Positions 1 to 8,333 of a DNA stretch of 35,813 bases are shown here, one piece after another. The translations under genes and the position numbers were made by a program. The stretch spans positions 225,022-260,834 of the forward strand of contig NZ_JH636447.1 in NCBI RefSeq assembly GCF_000255705.1, read 5' to 3'. Each line of letters opens with the position of its first letter. Within the stretch, counting starts at the first letter, position 1. The notes beneath the pieces were generated by a model. That model saw only the letters and a program-made list of their open reading frames with translations, did not search any database and was not told where the DNA came from. This DNA is from Zavarzinella formosa DSM 19928 (GTDB lineage: Bacteria > Planctomycetota > Planctomycetia > Gemmatales > Gemmataceae).

Positions 1-112
1 CGACTCCCGCCGGTGCGGCGGCGGGAGCGACGGGGGCGCCGGGAGCCATGCAAGCCGGGCAAGACACCAGCGCGGCGGCAAACAGGAGAAACCGGGCGTG
101 ACGGATTCGCAT
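1..112 (-). CDS. Putative lipoprotein, N-terminal fragment only
   Basis: Only the first 37 codons are inside the window; the gene continues beyond position 1. The reading frame starts at the ATG at 112-110 and begins MRIRHARFLLFAAALVSC, a basic n-region, a hydrophobic core and an L-V-S-C lipobox with Cys18 as the likely lipidated residue. The following residues are Ala/Pro/Gly-rich, a usual post-lipobox linker. A strong ribosome binding site (AAGGAGGG) lies about 8 bases upstream at 121-129, which is the best argument that this short frame is real. A second Cys at residue 21 leaves simple Sec export as an alternative. The mature function cannot be seen. It is divergent from the gene starting at 473. 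Confidence 0.6.
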   Translation of the reverse strand, partial: MRIRHARFLLFAAALVSCPACMAPGAPVAPAAAPAGV

Positions 113-301
113 GTGTGGAACCCTCCTTGATTACCGCATCACCGCGAGTCCGTCGGGTTTTGCCCGTACGTCGCCGATCATGCGGAACACCTGAATACGA
201 CATATCCGCGAGCTTCATCGGATTCCGGTTCTCGCGATCTTGAGCAAATGCGCCAGATTATCGATTGTCCGGATTTGCCGGAATGAGCCGGTTGGATGTG
301 T

Positions 302-330
302 TTGCCCGATTCTCCGCTGCCTCCTTATAA
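302..330 (+). promoter_or_regulatory. Candidate sigma-70-like promoter for the 473 gene
   Basis: TTGCCC (302-307) and TTATAA (325-330) are separated by exactly 17 bases. Transcription would start near 337, leaving a leader of about 135 bases. The match is fair rather than strong and rests on sequence only. I see nothing else recognisable in the divergent intergenic stretch 113-472. Confidence 0.3.
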
Positions 331-472
331 GCCGCATTTTCGCCCGATGTGGTGGAATACTCCCAACCGCCAAAATCCGTCATTTCGTTAAGTCGGGCGA
401 TCTTTCCATCCGATGGAGGGATTCAGACGAATGTCCCAACGCGCCCCCGAGTGGGTTCTGAGGTGTCCCGTG

Positions 473-1651
473 ATGAAACAAAATGTCTTCCGTCGGATTG
501 GGATGGCCATTCTGGCGACCCTGCTCGGTTCGTCTGGCCTGACCGCCCAAACATCCGGCCAGGCCCCGTACTTGTTGCCTGCCACCACGCTCAACAACGG
601 GGAAACCGGCCCTGTCAAGATTCCCGCCGTGATGGACAGTGAAGTGATGCAGGCGGGTTGTGCCTCGTGCAACAGCTTCCCGCCGGACTTCATGCCCCCC
701 CGGCCGGGCGATGATGGTTGCGGCGGCGGTTGCGTGGCGGGCGGCGCGTGCAAGCCATGTACCTCTGATTCTTGGTGCGGCCGGTTGTACTGCTGCTTTT
801 ACAACGCCCTCTGTTGTGCGGACCCTTGCTATGAACCGCGCTGGGTGGCCGGGGCGAACGCCGCCCTGTTTCTGGACAGCACCCGCCCGCAGGGGATGAC
901 CCGCGTTCGCTGGGATTCCGGCCGGGGCATGATGTTCCCCGACCGCAACGAGTATTTCTGGGCGCGAGCCGGGGGCGGGGGCAAGGGGCCGAAGGTGGTG
1001 CCGAACAAGCTCAACTACAACGATCTGTCGATCTACAACGAAGCCGGGACGGAGCGGTTCTCCGCGTTCGTGGTGACGCCGTATCGCTCATACGACGGAA
1101 CGCCGACCGGCAGCGGGGCCGGATTCGGGGACGTGCAACTCGGGACCAAGTCTCTCTTGCTAGACACCGAAATCGTGCAGATCAGCCTGCAATTCACCAC
1201 GTTCCTGCCAAGCGCCTCCCCCAAGACCGGGGCGGGCGTCGGGCACGTCTCGCTGGAACCGGCCCTGTTGATGAGCGTGAAACTGCACGAGGACACTTAT
1301 CTGCAAACCCAGATCGGCGAATGGATTCCCCTCGGCGGCGACCCCTCCGTGAGCGGGGCGTTGCTGGACTATCGCGTCTCCCTCAACCATGTGTTGTGCC
1401 GGCCGTGGGAAGAGTCGCAATTGATCGGCACGCTGGAATTCACCGGCGTCTCGTTCCAAGACGGCGCCTACACCGATCCGACGACCGGCCTCTTGGTCAA
1501 GTCCGGCGGCGGCAATTACTTCAACCTCGGGCCGGGCGTCCGCTGGGTCATCAGCCGAAGCTGCGACTTTGGCTTCGGCACCCAGTTCGCCGTGACCAAG
1601 GACCACTTCGCCAATCAACTGTACCGGACGGAAATGCGGTTCAAGTTCTGA
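473..1651 (+). CDS. Secreted Cys-rich protein with probable outer-membrane beta-barrel
   Basis: The start at 473 is chosen because a Sec signal peptide follows directly (MKQNVFRRIGMAILATLLG, cleavage near TAQ at residues 24-26) and GAGG lies about 9 bases upstream; an in-frame ATG further upstream at 413 gives no signal peptide. The 392-residue product has two parts. Residues 63-119 carry twelve cysteines, several as CxxC or CC pairs. Residues from about 125 onward alternate polar and hydrophobic residues with many Gly and aromatic positions, and the chain ends RFKF, a terminal Phe as in barrel proteins inserted by BamA. Planctomycetes are known to have Cys-rich envelope proteins. The role is not known; a barrel anchored to a disulfide-linked wall layer is an inference. 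I do not recognise a named family. Confidence 0.6.
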   Translation: MKQNVFRRIGMAILATLLGSSGLTAQTSGQAPYLLPATTLNNGETGPVKIPAVMDSEVMQAGCASCNSFPPDFMPPRPGDDGCGGGCVAGGACKPCTSDSWCGRLYCCFYNALCCADPCYEPRWVAGANAALFLDSTRPQGMTRVRWDSGRGMMFPDRNEYFWARAGGGGKGPKVVPNKLNYNDLSIYNEAGTERFSAFVVTPYRSYDGTPTGSGAGFGDVQLGTKSLLLDTEIVQISLQFTTFLPSASPKTGAGVGHVSLEPALLMSVKLHEDTYLQTQIGEWIPLGGDPSVSGALLDYRVSLNHVLCRPWEESQLIGTLEFTGVSFQDGAYTDPTTGLLVKSGGGNYFNLGPGVRWVISRSCDFGFGTQFAVTKDHFANQLYRTEMRFKF

Positions 1652-1731
1652 GAGATGTGTCAGCTTCCCGGAGTCTCTTGAAATATGGCGGATTTCAAAT
1701 TGGCGTAGCGACCAAAGTGCCTTGTTTTTCC

Positions 1732-1945
1732 GGTCCAACGGACCGATTAACATAGCCCAGCCCGAAAGGGCTGGGTTAACCACCCGGCAACGACCCCGGT
1801 CTGAAGGGCCGGTTATCTTCGGGCTTTCGGCCTTCGCGGCCCTGACGGACCTTGAGCCGATAATCGGTCCGTTGGACCGAGGTTTTTTGATGGCATTCTG
1901 ACCCAGCCCTTTCGGGCTGGGCTATGTTAATTGGTCCGTTGGACC
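1732..1945. repeat. Inverted-repeat element with 44-bp arms
   Basis: Arms 1732-1775 and 1902-1945 are inverted copies with one mismatch in 44 bases. Each arm contains its own small palindrome (CCCAGCCC-gaaa-GGGCTGGG type) and the outer unit GGTCCAACGGACC. A third copy of that outer unit, extended to 17 bases and in the same orientation as the right arm, sits inside the loop at 1862-1878. The loop also holds smaller imperfect hairpins. The element occupies most of the gap 1652-2042 between the convergent barrel gene and the SUKH gene, and I see no open frame I would call a gene there. It resembles a REP/MITE-type non-coding repeat; no transposase is present. Confidence 0.75.
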
Positions 1946-2042
1946 AACAAAACCACCCGCTTCGGCCGCCAGGCCAATTTGAACTCCACCCTTCGGTTTT
2001 GTCTCAACCGGTCAGTCCTGTCGGATTGGTTGAGCAGTTCAT

Positions 2043-2489
2043 TCATGAATCCACGGCGACAAACCGACGCCCGGAACAAATTGCCTCGATCGCATCTTCT
2101 GGCGTGATTCCGATCTGAAATATCTGCTCGTCAAAAGCTCCGAAAATCACTCCTGCCTCGTTGATCAAAAACAACAAATAATCATCCGATCCCTTCCCGA
2201 TGATGGCCACGGGAAGGCCGAGTTGTGTCTCGTAATATTTCAAATTGTTCAGGGGGGTGTCGTTGATCGTCTCGGCCGCGCGGAAATGCCATTCTTCCAG
2301 GGCGGGAGGGATCGCGGCCGGGTTCGCAAACGACAAATCACCAAACCGGGAGACAAAGTCCGTCCAGGCGGCAAACACAGGAAATCCCTTGGTTTTAGCC
2401 AGATTTTCCGCTTCGCGGACGTTGCTCCGGCGCGTTTCAGACCAGCCTCCGGCGGCTAAAATCAATTTTGTGGAATCAGAGAACTTCAT
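2043..2489 (-). CDS. SUKH-3 family immunity protein
   Basis: A 148-residue soluble protein without signal peptide. The N-terminal pattern (polar start, L-x-AAGGW at residues 11-16, then R-x-x-x-V) and the central G-F-P-V-F-A-A-W and E-W-H-F segments fit the SUKH-3 group of the SUKH superfamily, whose members neutralise cognate toxins in polymorphic-toxin systems. It starts 30 bases after the stop of the RHS toxin gene, with a good GGAGGGG site about 5 bases before ATG, and is the last gene of the VgrG-TPR-RHS series. The expected role is to bind the deaminase tip of the RHS protein in the cytoplasm and protect the producer and its kin. The family call rests on pattern recognition; the pairing is inferred from position and from the known SUKH-deaminase association. 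Confidence 0.75.
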   Translation of the reverse strand: MKFSDSTKLILAAGGWSETRRSNVREAENLAKTKGFPVFAAWTDFVSRFGDLSFANPAAIPPALEEWHFRAAETINDTPLNNLKYYETQLGLPVAIIGKGSDDYLLFLINEAGVIFGAFDEQIFQIGITPEDAIEAICSGRRFVAVDS

Positions 2490-2519
2490 ATCGGCCCCTC
2501 CGAGGATCGATTGCTCGGG

Positions 2520-5500
2520 TTATTTACTCACGGCCGGTGAAACGGTGGTTCCACTAGTGGTTTTTTCACAGTTCCGGCAGCATTGCTTTGGTGTTCCTTT
2601 GTTTGTGTTGACTGAGGCCACTTGAAGATTTTCCTTTTTCGCGCCGTCATTTAGGGCGGCGTTCATTGCCTTGGGTTCCGCGCAATTCCCCGGAGCCCAA
2701 GGCTCCTTGCTCTTAGCGTCGGTGGGCATTCCCAAATCGGGATGGGCTTCGCTTTGTTTGAGCGCGGGCTCTCCGGAGGTGGCAAGATAGATTTTTCCCG
2801 TTTCCTTGTCACGAACCGCCGCGGTGCAAAGAGGGACTTTCTCGCCGTTTGCCTCGCATTCCGCTTTTACTCGCGCGGCCTCGGCCTTGGCGGCCTCCAT
2901 CGCTTTGTCCGGTTTTGGCGGTTTGTCTTTCTTTTTCTTCGGATCTTTCTTCGGATTTTCGGGGTGATCGTGGCTCGCCCCGCCGCCTCCTCCGGCGCCC
3001 GATCCGCCCCCGCCGCCTCCGCCCCCGCCCCCGGCGGCATGACCGTCCAAGTCCACGCGGGTCAGCGGGTTTCCTTCGCAATAGGCATAGAGGTTGATTC
3101 CCCCCTCAATGCCAATCGGGTCGCATTGGAGATACCGCCCGAGTTCCGGGGAGTAGTACCGGAAGCGGTTGAAATGCAGGCCGGTTTCCGGGTCAAAGTA
3201 ATGGTTGGGGAATCGCAGGTTGAACTCGATCCGGCTTCGCGGATCGATGGTGGTTGTGCCGTAGGGATCGACTTTGGCCTCCCAAGCCACATCGCCAAAG
3301 GCATCCTCCACCCGTTCGGGGGCGCCGATCTGATTGGCGAACACATAAAAGCGTGTTCCGCTTTCAGGGTCGCTCTCAATGGACGGATAATCGACAAACA
3401 TCAACGGAACAAGCGATTCCTCATCCGTGTACACATACACCCGCAAACAACCGTCGGCGGCAATCTCGGCCATCAACCGGAAGCCGTCCCAGAAATAGCG
3501 GGTGGTTTCGCCCCGCCATGTCTTGCTCGCCCGCCGGCTCAGCGGATCGTATTCGGCCTTCCAAGGTTCGCCGTCGATCATCACGCGCACAAGACGGTCG
3601 TGGGCGTCGTAGGCGTATTCGTGACGACGATTCTGGCCGACGCGGCTCTTGATATGGTCGCGGTCGTCGTAAGCGAAGTGGTCCCCGTTCGCGGTGGCCA
3701 GCCGGTTCCCCTCAATGACGGTCACGCCGGACAGGCCGGGTTGTTCCATCAAGTTGTCGGCGGCGTCATAAGCGAAGATTTGCCGAGCACCGTTGTTTGT
3801 GCGGGCGACGAGCCGATGGGCTTTGTCGAACTCATATCGGGTTTCGCGGCCATCGGCTGTTTGATCGGAGAGCAAATCACCCTCGGCCGAATAACGATAG
3901 GTATGCTGCCAGCGAACACGCCCCTCGCCGCGCCGCCAAGACGCCTTTCGCAGACACCGGCCGTCGCTGTCATGCTGGGAAAGCAGACTGGAGCCGTCGG
4001 CCAGTTCGCGGAGAATCAACCCGCCTTCGCCGCTTCGGATAAGATGTTTGGCCCCGGTCGGATCGACAATCACAACGTCGCCGTTGTCCCGGACTTCACG
4101 GGCGACGGTGAACTTCTCGAAACAAGTTGTGGAAACCAGCAAATCGCCGATGAATTTATTCTCAACCCCCGCCCCGTTGCGGAAATCACGCACCGACTGA
4201 TCGAAGATGTCCGTGGCAAACACGCACTTCATTGTCGCCGTCGCCGCCAGAGCCAGCCGGCCGCGAGTGTCGTACTGGAACTCCTGTTCTTCGCCGTCGC
4301 CAAGTTTGCGGATTTGCGGCTGATTGCCGGCCCCGATGACAAAGCTCAACAAGGTCCGGCCGGCGCCGTCCGTCTTTTCAATGAGGTTGTCGGCCTGGTC
4401 GTAGCGATAGCGTTCCCGCACCCGCCCGTGCCGATGAAGGGCGACGAGACGATCCTTGCCGTCGAACTCATATTCGGCGACGGAGCCGTTGGCGTCGGTC
4501 ACTTTGGCGATCATGGCCCGCAGCGAGAAGTCATATTTCACCACGCTGCCGGCGGGGGATTTCTCCTCGCCGATGTAGTTCCATGACTTGATGCCGAATT
4601 CGGTGATATTCCCGTCGCGGTCCGTGTGGGTGGTGCGGTTGCTGGCCCCGTCGTAGGTCCAGCGCTGCGTGCGGCCAACACGGTCGGTTTCCGCGATCAT
4701 GCGGCCAACCTTGTCATACACAACCACCGGCTCGCGCGGGGCCGGCGGGTTCGGGTCGGCAAGGATGGCGTTGAAGACCCCGGCGGGAATGTTCCACGAA
4801 TCGTATCCCCCTCGCGCGGGACGCCCGATCTCTTCCGGATCAAGCAATCGGCCGTGTTCCCACGCCAGCGGTTCGGCCGGCAGTTCGTATTGAAGCGGAT
4901 CGGGAATAGCGACGCTTGCGGGATAGGCGGCAAACACATCCCCCCGCGACGAGACGCGGCCGGTGTGCCCGCCCCAGGCGTTGTAAAGAAAGCGGGTGGT
5001 GTTTCCCTTCGGGTCGGTCCATGCGGCGATCTGGCCGTCGTACCGCAGGGTGATGATTTCGGTCCCGCCGTCCGGGTGGACGATTTTGGTCGGGCGTTTG
5101 TTGCCGTCGTGGTGATAGAAACTCGTCGCCCCGTCCGCATAGGTGACGATGTTCACGCCGGTTTGGGGGAAGTATTTCACCGTCACATCATGCCGGCCAT
5201 CCTCGCAATATTCGCGGGAGCCGCGGCCGAGGGCGTCGTATTCGTTAATGATCGAGAAGCCGCGACGGTCCACATGCCAGTTCATCCGGCGGTTGGCGTC
5301 GTAGGTGTAACGCTCCGTCTGATGGAGGGCATCCGTGGCGGCCGTCAGTTGGCCGTTTCGATCATAAGAGTATTCACCCATTACTTGAAAGGCCGCGTCG
5401 GGGCGTTCGCGGAGGGAGACTTTGCGGAGACGGCCATCGGCATCGTAATCGAACACAAGACTGCGGTTCTCGGAGTCGGCCATCCCGGCGATTTGCCCGG

Positions 5501-6986
5501 CGGCGTTCAGGCTGACTTGTTGCCGATATCCTCCTGCATGACGAAGCACACGGGCGTTGACGCAGCGGGCTTGGGCATCCGGGCTGAACTCCAGCGCCGG
5601 GCCGGTGGTGGCGTCGAGGAGATACTCCCCGTGTTCCCCGCGCCGCAGGCGAACGCCCCCGGCGGTGGCCGGTCGGTCGATGGTGACCGGAGGGAAGAAA
5701 TAATCCTGCCCGATGGGATCGCGGTAGTGCAAGCCGTCCACGGTGGGGCGAAGTTCGTGTTGCAGGCCGTGCCGCCAGCCGTGGCCGAGGATGCCCTCGT
5801 GTTTTGTCCAGTCCGTGTTGTAATGCCGGGTCCATTTGAAGGAGACCGGTTCGGGGATCGTGAAGTCCTCGAAGTCGTGGAACACTGCCCCCGTCAGCAC
5901 GTTGATCGGGGCGCCCACTTGGAACGTCCCCGGTTTTGGGATGCACGGAATCGTCCGGTTTCCCTTGAGTTTCTTCAGCAAAGCCTCGGCCACTTTGGCG
6001 AGGTTGGGCATCGGGAATCCGCCGATCAGCACGGTGGGCATCCCGGCCAGGATCGCCCCCAGTGTGCCGGGGGGGACGCAGGGAAGATCCTTCCCCATCG
6101 ACGCGCTCAACGCGGCGGCGGCGGCATCGGCGGCCATCTGCGCGGCCATCATCGCCAAGGCCAGTCCCTGGGCGGCGGCCATCGCATCGTCGTCGTTGGC
6201 GATGGATTCTTCGATGGAAGCCACCTGCGAAATGACCGACGCCGCGAGGGCCACCTTCGAGGCAACGCTGGCCACCTTGCCGACGGCGTTGGCCACCTTG
6301 GCCATCTTGCAACCCACTTTTGCCAGTTTCCCGCCGGGGGGGCTCGACTTGCAATGGTAGGTGACATCCAGCATCCGGGCCGCCCGCGCCCCGCCGATGA
6401 ACACCTTCGAGGAACCGGTGTAAATCTCGTACAGCGATGTCGGGGGAATGCCCATGCACGTCGGGCTCATGCCGATGTCGCCGCAACGGGCTGCCGGCAA
6501 CCCGCCGATCAACACGGACACACATGTGCCGAGCATCACCGGCCCCGTCGGCGGCAGCGGTGTCGGCGGCACCGGGGCCGGCCCGCTGGGGGGGTGGGCG
6601 ATGTGGGCGTGCGGAATCCCCAGCGCGAGCATGGTCAGCGTGGCGGCGGGAAACGAGGGAAGGGCGGCCGAGATCCCGGCCGTCAGGTTGGCGATCTTCT
6701 CATCGGCCGCCCCGCCGATGGCCCCGGCCGTCGCCCCGAGAGGGTCTTGTGCGATGCTGATGGCTTTGGACACATCGCCCGCCAATGCCCCCGTCCCTTG
6801 GGCAATGGCCGCGACATCATGACCGGCGGCGGCCGCTTTTTGGGCGGCGGTTTTCGGAGCCTCCCCTTCCTTCGGCGCGGGGGGGCTGATCAGATCGGCC
6901 ACGGCGTTCTTCGCCGCGACCAGCGGTTTGGCTTTCTCGGCTGCAGCCGAACCGACCGCGCCAACGGCGTCTCCGAGAATACTCAT
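2520..6986 (-). CDS. PAAR-like/RHS polymorphic toxin with YwqJ-like deaminase tip
   Basis: A 1488-residue effector. Residues about 110-210 and 300-330 are PAAR-like, with recurring IGG turns (LIGGLPAA, FIGGARAA, LIGGFP); an Ala-rich helical stretch at about 215-300 separates them and could be membrane-active. From about 355 a DUF6531-type entry leads into many YD/RHS repeats (YDxxGR, RYxYD) that form the toxin cocoon. The RHS core signature with YYSPELGRYLQCDPIG and NLYAYCEGNPL ends near 1316 with D-L-D-G-H, the usual place of autoproteolysis. A Gly-rich tract and a Lys/Pro linker follow, then the tip: C-A-E at 1435-1437 and P-K-Q-C-C-R-N-C at 1466-1473, the zinc-binding and catalytic motifs of C[AE]E deaminases as in YwqJ. 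It probably deaminates a base in nucleic acid or nucleotides. The start overlaps the TPR gene stop (ATGA). Confidence 0.88.
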   Translation of the reverse strand: MSILGDAVGAVGSAAAEKAKPLVAAKNAVADLISPPAPKEGEAPKTAAQKAAAAGHDVAAIAQGTGALAGDVSKAISIAQDPLGATAGAIGGAADEKIANLTAGISAALPSFPAATLTMLALGIPHAHIAHPPSGPAPVPPTPLPPTGPVMLGTCVSVLIGGLPAARCGDIGMSPTCMGIPPTSLYEIYTGSSKVFIGGARAARMLDVTYHCKSSPPGGKLAKVGCKMAKVANAVGKVASVASKVALAASVISQVASIEESIANDDDAMAAAQGLALAMMAAQMAADAAAAALSASMGKDLPCVPPGTLGAILAGMPTVLIGGFPMPNLAKVAEALLKKLKGNRTIPCIPKPGTFQVGAPINVLTGAVFHDFEDFTIPEPVSFKWTRHYNTDWTKHEGILGHGWRHGLQHELRPTVDGLHYRDPIGQDYFFPPVTIDRPATAGGVRLRRGEHGEYLLDATTGPALEFSPDAQARCVNARVLRHAGGYRQQVSLNAAGQIAGMADSENRSLVFDYDADGRLRKVSLRERPDAAFQVMGEYSYDRNGQLTAATDALHQTERYTYDANRRMNWHVDRRGFSIINEYDALGRGSREYCEDGRHDVTVKYFPQTGVNIVTYADGATSFYHHDGNKRPTKIVHPDGGTEIITLRYDGQIAAWTDPKGNTTRFLYNAWGGHTGRVSSRGDVFAAYPASVAIPDPLQYELPAEPLAWEHGRLLDPEEIGRPARGGYDSWNIPAGVFNAILADPNPPAPREPVVVYDKVGRMIAETDRVGRTQRWTYDGASNRTTHTDRDGNITEFGIKSWNYIGEEKSPAGSVVKYDFSLRAMIAKVTDANGSVAEYEFDGKDRLVALHRHGRVRERYRYDQADNLIEKTDGAGRTLLSFVIGAGNQPQIRKLGDGEEQEFQYDTRGRLALAATATMKCVFATDIFDQSVRDFRNGAGVENKFIGDLLVSTTCFEKFTVAREVRDNGDVVIVDPTGAKHLIRSGEGGLILRELADGSSLLSQHDSDGRCLRKASWRRGEGRVRWQHTYRYSAEGDLLSDQTADGRETRYEFDKAHRLVARTNNGARQIFAYDAADNLMEQPGLSGVTVIEGNRLATANGDHFAYDDRDHIKSRVGQNRRHEYAYDAHDRLVRVMIDGEPWKAEYDPLSRRASKTWRGETTRYFWDGFRLMAEIAADGCLRVYVYTDEESLVPLMFVDYPSIESDPESGTRFYVFANQIGAPERVEDAFGDVAWEAKVDPYGTTTIDPRSRIEFNLRFPNHYFDPETGLHFNRFRYYSPELGRYLQCDPIGIEGGINLYAYCEGNPLTRVDLDGHAAGGGGGGGGGGSGAGGGGGASHDHPENPKKDPKKKKDKPPKPDKAMEAAKAEAARVKAECEANGEKVPLCTAAVRDKETGKIYLATSGEPALKQSEAHPDLGMPTDAKSKEPWAPGNCAEPKAMNAALNDGAKKENLQVASVNTNKGTPKQCCRNCEKTTSGTTVSPAVSK

Positions 6987-8194
6987 CGGGCCAACTCCTT
7001 GTCGACTTCGGCCACCCGGTCTCGTTGGCCGGTCGCCTGATAAAGCCTCCGAAGGTTATGCAAACTCGGCCGGATTCGCGGCTGCAATTCTTCAATCGTG
7101 TGCCCGAGCGTGAACACTTCCTCCCACGGGGCAATCGCCTCGGCCGGCCGGGCGAGCTTTTCCAGAGCCTCCCCTTTTTTGGAAAGGGCATCAACCCGGC
7201 CGTCGGGGTCGCTCATCGCCATCGCCAGATCGGCGACCAGTTGGTGATACTCGGCCGAGTCGGCCAGTTGCCCGGTGTCCCAAGTCACGTCCGCGAGATG
7301 TTGAATCACTTGCCGCAGGATCACCGGACTGGCGGCCGCCGCCGCCGGGGTCAGGGCTTCCTCGTATTTCTTCTGGGCTTCCGGCAATCGCCCCTTCATC
7401 CGTTCCAGCGTCCCCTCGGCATCAATCGCCATCGCCAGAAAGCCGGGTTGCTGTGATTTGGTGTAATATTCCCGGAGAATGGCCGAGTTCTTTTTCACCG
7501 CCTCCGCTTTGCCGTTGCCGGCATCCATCATCAGCAGCATGAGCAATGCTTGCATCCGCTGCGGTTCCGGCACATTCGGGTCGGCTGATTGTTGTTTCAA
7601 CCCCTCATCGACCTGGGCCGGGCCAAACACAAACGGCTGCACCCGATGCCGGGGAACTTTCCGCAACTCCGGCGGCAATTCACGGTCCACGCGGATAATC
7701 AACCGAACTTCATTCATCCACGACTCGACACGGGGACGATCCAACAACTCCTTCAGAAACCGCTCCCACCCGATTCGGTCGGCAATCTCAATCGGTGTCA
7801 TCGTCCAGATGAGCCGCTGGCCGGACGGAAATTCCAGCAGTGTTTTGGCGTCTTCAATTAATTTGATGAATTGCCCCACCGCCCCGCCGCTCGCGGAACT
7901 CGTCGCGGCAATGGGCGGATAAGACCGCCCGCCGGTTTCCGCGAGGGCAATGTTCGCCAGCCTGACGCGCTCGGCCAATTCTTGCCGCATGGTGGCGACA
8001 AACTTCCCCGCCTCGGTGAACGGCGAGCCAAACGCCAAAAAACGGTCAACCTCGTTGGCCACATCCAGATCGGCGATGATCTTCAGCGCCAGCGATGTCT
8101 CATCCCCCGGACATTGCACGAACAGCGAGAAATCCTCGACCTGGCCGATGAAGGCTTGGGTCTTTTCTTTGAAGTCGTCGAGGAGAGCTTGCAT
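6983..8194 (-). CDS. TPR protein between VgrG and RHS, possible effector adaptor
   Basis: A 403-residue soluble protein without signal peptide. The first roughly 90 residues are mostly helical (FSLFVQCPGDETSLALKII, then FGSPFTEAGKFVATMRQEL) and match no family I recognise. The second half, from about residue 200, consists of TPR-like helix pairs (EGTLERMKGRLPEAQKKYEEAL; KGEALEKLARPAEAIAPWEE; LHNLRRLYQATGQRDRVAEV). The stop overlaps the RHS start as ATGA, so the two are translationally coupled. In known type VI systems the gene in this slot often encodes a chaperone or adaptor (DUF4123, DUF1795/Eag, DUF2169) that loads the effector on VgrG. An equivalent role here is inference from position; none of those domains is seen. 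A weak AAGG site precedes the ATG. Confidence 0.7.
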   Translation of the reverse strand: MQALLDDFKEKTQAFIGQVEDFSLFVQCPGDETSLALKIIADLDVANEVDRFLAFGSPFTEAGKFVATMRQELAERVRLANIALAETGGRSYPPIAATSSASGGAVGQFIKLIEDAKTLLEFPSGQRLIWTMTPIEIADRIGWERFLKELLDRPRVESWMNEVRLIIRVDRELPPELRKVPRHRVQPFVFGPAQVDEGLKQQSADPNVPEPQRMQALLMLLMMDAGNGKAEAVKKNSAILREYYTKSQQPGFLAMAIDAEGTLERMKGRLPEAQKKYEEALTPAAAAASPVILRQVIQHLADVTWDTGQLADSAEYHQLVADLAMAMSDPDGRVDALSKKGEALEKLARPAEAIAPWEEVFTLGHTIEELQPRIRPSLHNLRRLYQATGQRDRVAEVDKELAR

Positions 8195-8228
8195 GGGAAC
8201 CTTGTTTGTCCTGACCGATTTAGCACCC

Positions 8229-8315
8229 CATCCAAGAGCCCCACTGCGTAAGCGGTGGGGGTGGCCGTCGCACTAAAAAACACCCCCACCGCTTACGCAG
8301 TGGGGCTCTTGGATG
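8229..8315. repeat. Palindromic element, GCGTNAGC family, copy 1
   Basis: Perfect 35-base inverted arms at 8229-8263 and 8281-8315 around a 17-base A-rich loop. The arm core is AAGAGCCCCACTGCG followed by TAAGC in this copy. It lies between VgrG and the TPR gene, inside what is otherwise one operon, so it would form a strong hairpin in the transcript. It could attenuate, process or stabilise the mRNA, or simply be a resident repeat. No U-tract follows on the minus strand, so I do not call it a terminator. Confidence 0.85.
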
Positions 8316-8333
8316 TTGGCTCACAGCTTTCTT

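Noticed and set aside
2742-7040. Two long open frames on the plus strand (614 and 804 codons) opposite the RHS gene.
   Set aside because: Their translations are low in recognisable motifs and rich in Arg/Gly/Val/His as expected for antisense frames of a GC-rich gene; the minus strand has clear RHS, PAAR-like and deaminase motifs.
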